Source: Nonomuraea purpurea
GTDB taxonomy: Bacteria; Actinomycetota; Actinomycetes; Streptosporangiales; Streptosporangiaceae
Length of the DNA: 64,000 nt
Direction: 5' to 3'
Assembly (NCBI RefSeq): GCF_042650645.1
Contig: NZ_JBHSBI010000011.1
Coordinates: 186,001-250,000, forward strand
Part shown: positions 58,155 through 64,000 of the stretch, in pieces
Layout of the letters: each line of letters starts with the position of its first letter
How positions within the stretch are numbered: position 1 is the stretch's first letter
Notes under the pieces: model-generated
The model's input: only the letters and a program-made list of their open reading frames with translations
What the model was told of the DNA's origin: nothing
The model's database searches: none
Position numbers and translations under genes: made by a program

Positions 58155-59011
58155 GGAACGCGGCCGCCGGCCGGCGGCGACCCCGGCGCGGCGCGGAGCA
58201 CAACCCGCTGGTCTGGTGTGCCGTCGCCGTCGTCATGGTGTTCTCGCTCGTGCCGCTTTACTGGCTCATCAACACCTCGTTGAAGACCGGGCCCGATCTG
58301 TCGAAGGCGAGTCTCACCCCGCCGAACCCCACTTTCGAGAACTACCAGGCGGTCCTCAGCGACGGCGACTTCCTGCAGGCCCTCGGTAATTCCCTCATCG
58401 TGGCGGCGACGACGACCATTCTCGCGCTCGCCGTCGCCTCGTTCGCCGCCTATCCGCTGGCGCGGCTCAAGATGCGCGGCAAGTTCCTCATCCTGAGCAT
58501 CGTGCTGTCGGTGACGACTTTCCCCGGCATCGCGATCGCCGCGCCGATGTTCTCGCTCTGGAACGACCTCGGGCTCTACAACACGCTCGTCGGGCTGATC
58601 ATCCCCTACCTGACGTTCACGCTGCCGTTGTCGATCTACACCCTCGTGTCCTTCTTCAAAGAGATCCCCGTGGAGCTCGAAGAGGCGGCCTACATCGACG
58701 GCACGTCGCCGTTCCAGGCTTATTACAAGGTCATCCTCCCGCTCGCCGCGCCCGGCATCGCCACCGTGGGCATCCTGGCGTTCATTTTCGCGTGGAACGA
58801 GTTCCTGCTCGCGGCCACGCTGACGTACGGCCCCGAGGCCCGCACCGTCCCCGTCGCCATCGCCTTCTTCACGGGCGCGAGCGAGTACGAACAGCCGCTC
58901 GGCACGATCAGCGCCGCATCCGTGATCATCTCGATCCCGCTCATCCTGCTGGTCCTGATCTTCCAGAAGAAGATCGTGTCCGGCCTCACGGCAGGGGCGG
59001 TGAAGGGATGA
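58151..59011 (+). CDS. Sugar ABC transporter permease (MalG-like)
   Basis: This 286-residue permease has six helices. SLVPLYWLINTSLKTGPDLS is the usual first helix and loop, YPLARLKMRGKFLIL the A-R-x-x-F/L-x-G-K motif, and PVELEEAAYIDGTSPFQAYYKVILPLAAPGIA the EAA loop. The FIFAWNEFLLAATL helix is highly conserved in MalG-type subunits. No ATPase gene is in the operon, so the complex probably uses a shared MsiK-like ATPase encoded elsewhere, as is common in actinomycetes. Overlaps both neighbours by four bases. Confidence 0.94.
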   Translation: MRNAAAGRRRPRRGAEHNPLVWCAVAVVMVFSLVPLYWLINTSLKTGPDLSKASLTPPNPTFENYQAVLSDGDFLQALGNSLIVAATTTILALAVASFAAYPLARLKMRGKFLILSIVLSVTTFPGIAIAAPMFSLWNDLGLYNTLVGLIIPYLTFTLPLSIYTLVSFFKEIPVELEEAAYIDGTSPFQAYYKVILPLAAPGIATVGILAFIFAWNEFLLAATLTYGPEARTVPVAIAFFTGASEYEQPLGTISAASVIISIPLILLVLIFQKKIVSGLTAGAVKG

Positions 59012-60624
59012 GCACCGGACAGTGGTGGCGCGAAGGCGTTTTCTACCAGGTGTACGTGCCGTCGTTCCAGGACGGGGACGCCGATGGATTCGGCGACCTG
59101 CGGGGCGTGGAGCGGCGCCTGGACTACATCGCGGCACTCGGCGTGACCGCGATCTGGCTGAGCCCGGTCTACGCCTCACCGCTGCTGGACTTCGGTTACG
59201 ACGTGTCCGGCTACACCGAGATCGGGGCGCCGTTCGGTGATCTGGCCACCTTCGACCGGGTCGTCCGGGGGGCGCACGCGCGAGGGCTCCGCGTCGTGCT
59301 CGACTACGTGCCCCAGCACACCTCCAGCGAGCACCCGTGGTTCCGCGACGCGCTGTCGGGTCGTGACAGCGCGCACCGCGACTGGTACCTCTGGCACGAT
59401 CCGAAGCCCGGCGGCGGCCCGCCCAACAACTGGGCCTCCGCCTTCGGCGGCCCCTCCTGGACCTTCCACGAGCCGACCGGACAGTACTACTACCACGCCC
59501 ATCTGCCGGAACAGCCGAGCCTGAACTGGCGCAACCCGGACGTCCAGCAGGCGATGTTCGACGTGATGAGGTTCTGGCTCGACCGCGGCGTCGACGGATT
59601 CCGCGTGGACGCGGTGTGGCGGCTCATCAAGGACGCGCGGCTGCGCGACAACCCGATGGACGACGGCGGCGAGTCGTTCGAGATCGGCGGCGCGGCCGCC
59701 CACACGACCGTCCGGCAGGTCCAGAAGTACACCGCCGACCAACCCGAACTACCGGGCCTCCTGGCGAAAATGCACACGGTCGCCGAGGAGTACGACGACC
59801 GGATGCTGATGGGCGAACTCCATCTCAAGCTCGAACGCGTCGCCGCCCTCGGCGAGCGCGGGCTGGACATCGCGATGAACTTCTCCCTCATCGACGCCCC
59901 ATGGAACGGCGTCGATCTGGCGGACCTCATCCGGCGCTACCACGCCGCGCTCCCGTCCCGCTCGCACCCCAACTGGGTGCTGAGCAACCACGACAGGTCC
60001 CGTCTCGCCAGCAGAATCGGGGCGGAACGCGTTCCCGGCGCGTTGGCACTGCTGCTCACGCTCCAAGGGACGCCGACGCTCTACTACGGCGACGAACTCG
60101 GTCTCCCCGACGCCCCGGTCGACAGCGCGCACGCCCGCGACTGCGCCGAACTACGCGCCCCCGGCCTCGGACTCGGCCGCGACCCGCAGCGGATGCCCAT
60201 GCCATGGTGCGAAAAACCGGCGCACGCCGGATTCTGCGCCGACGACGTCGAACCCTGGCTTCCGATACCCGCGTGGGCGGGACGGTTCAGCGTCGAACGC
60301 CAAGAACGCGACCCGCGCTCGGTGCTCCGCCTCGTCAAAGAACTCCTGACGCTCCGGCGAGAGCTCGCCGCCCTGCGCCAGGGCGGCACCACCGTGCTCT
60401 CCGCGCATCCGGACCATCTGACCTACCTGCGCGGCGACGGCGAGGACTCCGTTCTCGTGGCGGTGAACCTTTCCGACCACGACCAGACGATCGAGTTCGA
60501 CGGTTCCAGGAGTACGCGCTGGTCGTCGCATTCAACCGAACGAGACCGGCTGACGGGCACGGTCACCCTCGCACCCTTCGAAGCACGACTCCTGGTTGGC
60601 GATGCTCAGAGGACGTTCACGTAG
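59008..60624 (+). CDS. GH13 alpha-glucosidase (oligo-1,6-glucosidase/trehalose synthase-like group)
   Basis: This cytosolic 538-residue GH13 enzyme has WWREGVFYQVYVPSFQDGDADGFGDLRGV at the start (the Y-Q-x-Y-x-x-S-F-x-D-x-x-G-D-G region). The nucleophile Asp lies in DGFRVDAVW, the acid/base Glu in MGELHL and the transition-state Asp in LSNHDRSR. TPTLYYGDELGL and a C-terminal beta domain complete it. It hydrolyses the oligosaccharide imported by the adjacent ABC system. No signal peptide, in line with an intracellular role. ATGA overlap with the upstream permease; the 3' end overlaps the convergent acetyltransferase by 19 bases. Confidence 0.93.
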   Translation: MSTGQWWREGVFYQVYVPSFQDGDADGFGDLRGVERRLDYIAALGVTAIWLSPVYASPLLDFGYDVSGYTEIGAPFGDLATFDRVVRGAHARGLRVVLDYVPQHTSSEHPWFRDALSGRDSAHRDWYLWHDPKPGGGPPNNWASAFGGPSWTFHEPTGQYYYHAHLPEQPSLNWRNPDVQQAMFDVMRFWLDRGVDGFRVDAVWRLIKDARLRDNPMDDGGESFEIGGAAAHTTVRQVQKYTADQPELPGLLAKMHTVAEEYDDRMLMGELHLKLERVAALGERGLDIAMNFSLIDAPWNGVDLADLIRRYHAALPSRSHPNWVLSNHDRSRLASRIGAERVPGALALLLTLQGTPTLYYGDELGLPDAPVDSAHARDCAELRAPGLGLGRDPQRMPMPWCEKPAHAGFCADDVEPWLPIPAWAGRFSVERQERDPRSVLRLVKELLTLRRELAALRQGGTTVLSAHPDHLTYLRGDGEDSVLVAVNLSDHDQTIEFDGSRSTRWSSHSTERDRLTGTVTLAPFEARLLVGDAQRTFT

Positions 60625-61544
60625 GTAGCGACGGACTTGAAGGTAACGAATCCGGCACGCTCGTAGACCGCGACCGCGCCGGTCCCGTTCTCGACGTCGA
60701 CGCTGAGCGCCGCCGTCCCGTACCCCTGGGTCCTGAACGTGGTCAGAGCGTGTGCGATCAGTGCGCTCGCCACGCCCTTGCCGCGCCACTCCCCCAGCGT
60801 CGCGACGATCTGGATCCAGGCCTCGTCCACGCCGGCCGCCGTCTGCGTGTGGTGGGTCACCAGGCAGCCCACGGCGTTCCCTTCCGCCATCGCCAGGAAC
60901 GAGCCCTCGGGGCGGAAGGCGGCCGTGCCGGTGATGAGGCGCTGCCAGCTCTCCGGGGTCTGCCGCGTGCTGCCCCAGTGGTTGAGGAAGGCGGCGTTGC
61001 GCACCGCGCGAACCCGTTCGTCGAGCTCCGGCGTCCAGGGGACGATCGCGACCCTGGCGGGAACCCTCGGCGGCGGGACGGGGACGGTCAAATCGCGCCG
61101 CATCTGTTGGAAGACGCGGGCGGGTGTGAACCCCGTCTCGTCGGCGAGCTTGGCCAGGTCGTGGTTGCCGGCTTCGACGTGCAGGTGAAGATGGAGAGGC
61201 TTGCCTGGATAGTGCCTTTCGTGCATCGCGGGCGCGGTTCTGAGCGACCAGTCGAGGATCCGCCTGCCGTACCCACGCCTGCGGTGACCGGGGTGCACGC
61301 CGCCGCCCCACAGTTCCATCACGTGGACGGGATCCGCCATCGGCCTGACCGGGACCAGCCCGAGCGCGACGATCCGATCGCCCTGCCTGGCGGCGAGCGT
61401 GCCCTCCGGCAGGTCGAGCAGCGGATTGGCCAGGCGCTCCGCCATCTGCTCCACGGTGACGCGCCTGCCGGTCTCGACGGCGGCGGCAAACTCGGCCCAG
61501 GCCGACGCGTCGTGCGCGGTGAGCGGCCCCCAGTTCACGTTCAT
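60606..61544 (-). CDS. GNAT-family protein with two acetyltransferase domains
   Basis: This 312-residue protein has two tandem GNAT domains. Domain 1 carries ELWGGGVHPGHRRRGYGRRILDWSLRTA (acetyl-CoA-binding R/Q-x-x-G-x-G/A loop). Domain 2 carries IQIVATLGEWRGKGVASALIAHALTTFRTQGYGTAALSVDVENGTGAVAVYERAGF. The layout resembles mycothiol synthase and related double-GNAT proteins, but the acceptor is not known. The start at 61544 is supported by GGAGTAGATC upstream. It is followed, in reverse orientation, by the glucosidase gene. Confidence 0.87.
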   Translation of the reverse strand: MNVNWGPLTAHDASAWAEFAAAVETGRRVTVEQMAERLANPLLDLPEGTLAARQGDRIVALGLVPVRPMADPVHVMELWGGGVHPGHRRRGYGRRILDWSLRTAPAMHERHYPGKPLHLHLHVEAGNHDLAKLADETGFTPARVFQQMRRDLTVPVPPPRVPARVAIVPWTPELDERVRAVRNAAFLNHWGSTRQTPESWQRLITGTAAFRPEGSFLAMAEGNAVGCLVTHHTQTAAGVDEAWIQIVATLGEWRGKGVASALIAHALTTFRTQGYGTAALSVDVENGTGAVAVYERAGFVTFKSVATYVNVL

Positions 61545-61557
61545 GATCTACTCCTGC

Positions 61558-62040
61558 TCATGCGACGGTTTCCCAGCGCACCTCGCCGTCGTGCCGGATG
61601 TTCGTGGGTCGCAGGCCGGCCGCGGCGGCGACGGCGGCCGATGCGGTGTGGTCGGGGTGGACGTGGGCGCGGATCGTCGCGATGCCCTGGCTCGTGAGCC
61701 ACCCGACCAGGGCCCTGGCCGACGCGGTGGCCAGCCCGCGCCCCTGCCACGGCGTCCCGATCACCCACGCGACCTCGGCGACCTCGCCGTCGATCGTGGC
61801 CTGCACGTAGCCGACCAGACGATCCTCCTCGCGCACCCTGACGACCCAGTTGCGCCAGCCCGGTGGCCCGGCCACCAGACGTTCGTAGCGGGCGCGCAAC
61901 TCCTCCGGGGTGAGCGGGGCGCCGCCGGTGAAGGTGTGCAGGGCCGGGTCGGACAGTACGCCGGCCATCTCAGCGGCGTGCTCCACCCGTAACGGCACGA
62001 GGACGACGTCCGGGGTCTCGATGCGTTCCACGAGGCCCAC
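61558..62040 (-). CDS. GNAT-family N-acetyltransferase
   Basis: This is a single GNAT domain of 160 residues resembling the RimJ-like Acetyltransf_3 group. Features are LVGYVQATIDGEVAEVAWVIGTPWQGRGLATASARALVGWL (beta-4 and the pyrophosphate loop Q-G-R-G-L-A) and TIRAHVHPDHTASAAVAAAAGLRPT near the end. The acceptor is unknown. It lies 13 bases upstream of the double-GNAT gene on the same strand, so the two are probably co-transcribed. GTG start at 62040. Confidence 0.87.
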   Translation of the reverse strand: MGLVERIETPDVVLVPLRVEHAAEMAGVLSDPALHTFTGGAPLTPEELRARYERLVAGPPGWRNWVVRVREEDRLVGYVQATIDGEVAEVAWVIGTPWQGRGLATASARALVGWLTSQGIATIRAHVHPDHTASAAVAAAAGLRPTNIRHDGEVRWETVA

Positions 62041-62179
62041 CGTAGGACGTCAGGGGGTGCGCGGGCGATCAGGGGCCGATTACACTCAATCCACCAAGCG
62101 TTTGCTCGTTGGCTCTGAGCTGCGCGGACGAGGGTCTTACCAGGTGCAATTCACCATATATCCACCTTCCGGAGCTTAA

Positions 62180-63781
62180 ATGGTCACTGGATACGGCCAC
62201 GATCGGCGCATGCACCACTCACAAGCCTTCCGAGTAACCGCGGCCGCCTGCGCCGCTCTCTCAGTCGCCCTGCTCGCCACCCCCGCCCAGGCGGCGACGT
62301 CGCAGGGCAACGGGAACAAGGGAGTCAGCCTGGCCTTCCTCGGCCGGTTCTCGACCGGCTCCGTCGGCACCGGCGCCTCGGAGATCGCTTCGTACGACCC
62401 CGCCACCAAGCGGGCCTTCGTGGTCAACGCGCAGGCCGGGACGGTGGACGTCCTCGACATCCGCGACCCGCGCAAGCCCAGGCGCGTCACCTCCCTGGCC
62501 GCCCCCGGGGCGAACAGCGTCGCCGTGAGCAAGGGCCTGGTGGCCGTCGCCGAGCAGGCGGCCAAGAAGAGCGACCAGGGCAAGGTCTCGCTCTTCCAGG
62601 CGCGTTCCGGCAAGAAGCTCAAGGAGTTCCGCGTCGGGGCGCTGCCCGACATGGTGACCTTCACCGAGGACGGGCGCCGGCTGGTCGTCGCGAACGAGGG
62701 CGAGCCCGAGTCGTACTGCGCGGGCGCCGTCGACGACCCGGAGGGGTCGGTGAGCATCATCGACGTGGCGCGCGGCACCGTGCGCACCGCCGACTTCCGG
62801 GCGTTCGACGACCGGGCCGACGAGCTGCGGGCGGCGGGTGTGCGGCTCTCCGGTCCTGACGCGCCGGTGTCGCGCGACCTGGAGCCGGAGTACGTCACCG
62901 TGTCCGGCGACACGGCGTGGGTGACGCTGCAGGAGAACAACGCGGTGGCGATCGTCGATCTCGATCGGGCCAAGGTCGAGCGGATCGTGCCGCTGGGGTT
63001 GAAGGACTTCGGCAAGGTGGGCATGGACGCCTCCGACAAGGACGGAAAAATCGACATCCGTCCGCGTACTGGCGTCAAGGGCATGTACATGCCCGACGGG
63101 ATCGCGCACTTCCGCTCGCGCGGGCAGACGTACCTGGTGACCGCCAACGAGGGCGACGGCCGTGACTGGGACTGCTACAGCGACGAGGCGCGGGTGAAGG
63201 ACCTGACCCTGTCGTCCGAGGCGTTCCCGAACGCCGCAGAGCTGAAGAAGGACGCCGAGCTGGGCCGCCTCACCGTGGCCACGGACTCGCCGAAGGACGC
63301 CTCGGGCGCCTACACGGAGCTGCACGCCTTCGGCGGCCGTTCGATCTCCGTGCGCTCCGCGACGGGCGCGCTGGTCTGGGACTCGGGCGACGAGCTGGAG
63401 CGGTTGATCGCCCGTGAGCTGCCCAAGCAGTTCAACGCCGACCACGAGGAGAACGACTCCTTCGACAGCCGCAGCGACAACAAGGGCCCCGAGCCCGAGG
63501 GCGTCACGGTGGGTCAGGTGCGCGGGCGGACGTACGCCTTCGCCGGACTCGAGCGGGTCGGCGGCGTGGTCGCCTACGACGTGACCGACCCTCGTCGCCC
63601 GGTCCTGGCCGACTACCTCAACACCCGTGACTTCGCGGGCTCGGTCGAGAAGGGGACCGCGGGCGACGTCGGCCCCGAGGGCGTCTTCTTCGTGCCCGCG
63701 GGCGACAGCCCGACGCACAAGCCGCTGCTGATCGTGGGCAACGAGGTGAGCGGGACCACCGCCATCTACGAGGTCCGCTGA
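62180..63781 (+). CDS. Secreted choice-of-anchor I family beta-propeller protein
   Basis: This 533-residue secreted protein has a signal peptide ending about residue 38 (RVTAAACAALSVALLATPAQA). The mature chain has repeated propeller blades: IASYDPATKRAFVVNAQAGTVDVLDI, GALPDMVTFTEDGRRLVVANEGEPE, VTLQENNAVAIVDLDRAKVERIVPLG, YLVTANEGDGRDWD and GPEPEGVTVGQVRGRTYAFAGLERVGGV. The A-N-E-G-E and A-N-E-G-D repeats are typical of the choice-of-anchor I/esterase-like group often found beside secreted phosphatases. GGAG five bases before ATG 62180 fixes the start. A strong terminator follows. Confidence 0.87.
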   Translation: MVTGYGHDRRMHHSQAFRVTAAACAALSVALLATPAQAATSQGNGNKGVSLAFLGRFSTGSVGTGASEIASYDPATKRAFVVNAQAGTVDVLDIRDPRKPRRVTSLAAPGANSVAVSKGLVAVAEQAAKKSDQGKVSLFQARSGKKLKEFRVGALPDMVTFTEDGRRLVVANEGEPESYCAGAVDDPEGSVSIIDVARGTVRTADFRAFDDRADELRAAGVRLSGPDAPVSRDLEPEYVTVSGDTAWVTLQENNAVAIVDLDRAKVERIVPLGLKDFGKVGMDASDKDGKIDIRPRTGVKGMYMPDGIAHFRSRGQTYLVTANEGDGRDWDCYSDEARVKDLTLSSEAFPNAAELKKDAELGRLTVATDSPKDASGAYTELHAFGGRSISVRSATGALVWDSGDELERLIARELPKQFNADHEENDSFDSRSDNKGPEPEGVTVGQVRGRTYAFAGLERVGGVVAYDVTDPRRPVLADYLNTRDFAGSVEKGTAGDVGPEGVFFVPAGDSPTHKPLLIVGNEVSGTTAIYEVR

Positions 63782-63788
63782 TCCGCGT

Positions 63789-63821
63789 CCGGCCAGGTCC
63801 ACCGTGAGCGAACCTGGCCGG
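63789..63821 (+). terminator. Terminator after the choice-of-anchor I gene
   Basis: CCGGCCAGGT (63789-63798) and ACCTGGCCGG (63812-63821) form a perfect 10-base stem with a 13-base loop, eight bases after the stop codon. Confidence 0.75.
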
Positions 63822-63852
63822 ATTCGCGGCGTTCGCGTGCTTGAGTGGTGAA

Positions 63853-64000
63853 ATGGACGTTTTGGTGCTGGGCGGGACCGCGTGGCTGGGTCGCGAGGTG
63901 TCCCGGCAGGCGATTGAGCGCGGCCATCGGGTGACGTGCCTCGCCCGCGGCGAAAGCGGGCAGGTCGCGGACGGGGCGCGGCTGGTGGCCGCCGACCGGC
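63853..64000 (+). CDS. NAD-dependent epimerase/dehydratase-like protein, 5' part
   Basis: The frame is open from the ATG at 63853 to the window end and gives about 49 residues: MDVLVLGGTAWLGREVSRQAIERGHRVTCLARG. This is the Rossmann beta-alpha-beta start of the extended SDR/NAD-dependent epimerase family, with the G-G-T-x-x-L-G cofactor loop. These are often annotated as NAD-dependent epimerases or isoflavone-reductase-like. The rest lies outside the window, so the activity cannot be judged. Confidence 0.8.
   Translation, partial: MDVLVLGGTAWLGREVSRQAIERGHRVTCLARGESGQVADGARLVAADR

Noticed and set aside
1..64000. Mobile elements, tRNA/rRNA genes, attachment sites, CRISPR arrays
   Set aside because: No transposase, integrase, tRNA cloverleaf, rRNA stretch or regular spaced repeat was recognised anywhere in the window.

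Overview
The window is high-GC actinomycete DNA. Spot counts of single lines give about 73% G+C in ordinary genes. The gene content is typical of a soil filamentous actinobacterium: FCD-type GntR regulators, several ABC uptake systems, cytochromes P450, a secreted sialidase and an SPW-repeat protein. I would guess a Streptosporangiaceae-like genus (Nonomuraea or relatives), but no rRNA or other marker here proves it. No tRNA, rRNA, CRISPR array, integrase or insertion sequence was found.

Layout. 1-4.0 kb: the 3' part of cytochrome c oxidase subunit I, a DMT transporter, an SPW-repeat membrane protein and an MFS transporter. 4.0-9.4 kb: a tricarboxylate module, with a TcuA-like flavoprotein divergent from a TctC-TctB-TctA transporter and an FCD GntR regulator. 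9.4-12.7 kb: a methyltransferase and a PadR/ABC/FtsX-type operon with a compact promoter-operator. 12.8-16.6 kb: a sialic-acid-like module (FCD regulator, DapA/NanA-family lyase, secreted LamG sialidase) marked by repeated TAGGA(C/T)GTCC boxes. 16.9-25.1 kb: a thiostrepton-resistance-type rRNA methyltransferase of low G+C, an HpcH/HpaI aldolase, an FCD GntR regulator and a peptide-type ABC operon containing a creatininase-family hydrolase; two TGTATACA palindromes tie the last parts together. 25.3-29.1 kb: a YCII protein, a TetR/SDR pair and a NarL-type two-component system. 29.2-32.6 kb: a membrane/PH-domain operon and two small secreted four-cysteine proteins. 32.6-35.4 kb: a tight three-gene cassette of two membrane-anchored vWA-like paralogues and a small protein ending in an amyloid-signalling-like motif. 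It lies next to a LysR pseudogene and is the strongest candidate here for an undescribed system. 36.6-51.8 kb: an exopolysaccharide locus with an acyltransferase, initiating phosphoglycosyltransferase, Wzy-like polymerase, MurJ-like flippase, deacetylase, two GT4 enzymes, Wzz-like protein, FemAB/CelD-like acyltransferase, antisense secreted GH26 enzyme, ATP-grasp ligase, flavoprotein and secreted GEVED protein. 51.8-53.4 kb: a P450 with an unusual I-helix and a P450 N-terminal remnant. 53.5-60.6 kb: a carbohydrate module, with gluconokinase, a 2-hydroxyacid dehydrogenase and a FadR-type regulator divergent from a sugar ABC transporter and a GH13 glucosidase. 60.6-64 kb: two GNAT proteins, a secreted choice-of-anchor-I protein and the start of an NAD-dependent epimerase-like gene.

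Taken together, much of the window consists of small catabolic cassettes, each pairing a transporter or secreted hydrolase with intracellular enzymes and its own FCD/FadR regulator. Palindromic operators can be read directly for most of them. The exopolysaccharide locus and the vWA cassette are the main non-catabolic units. Start codons were placed from Shine-Dalgarno (SD) spacing and ATGA/GTGA overlaps, so several differ from the longest possible reading frame.
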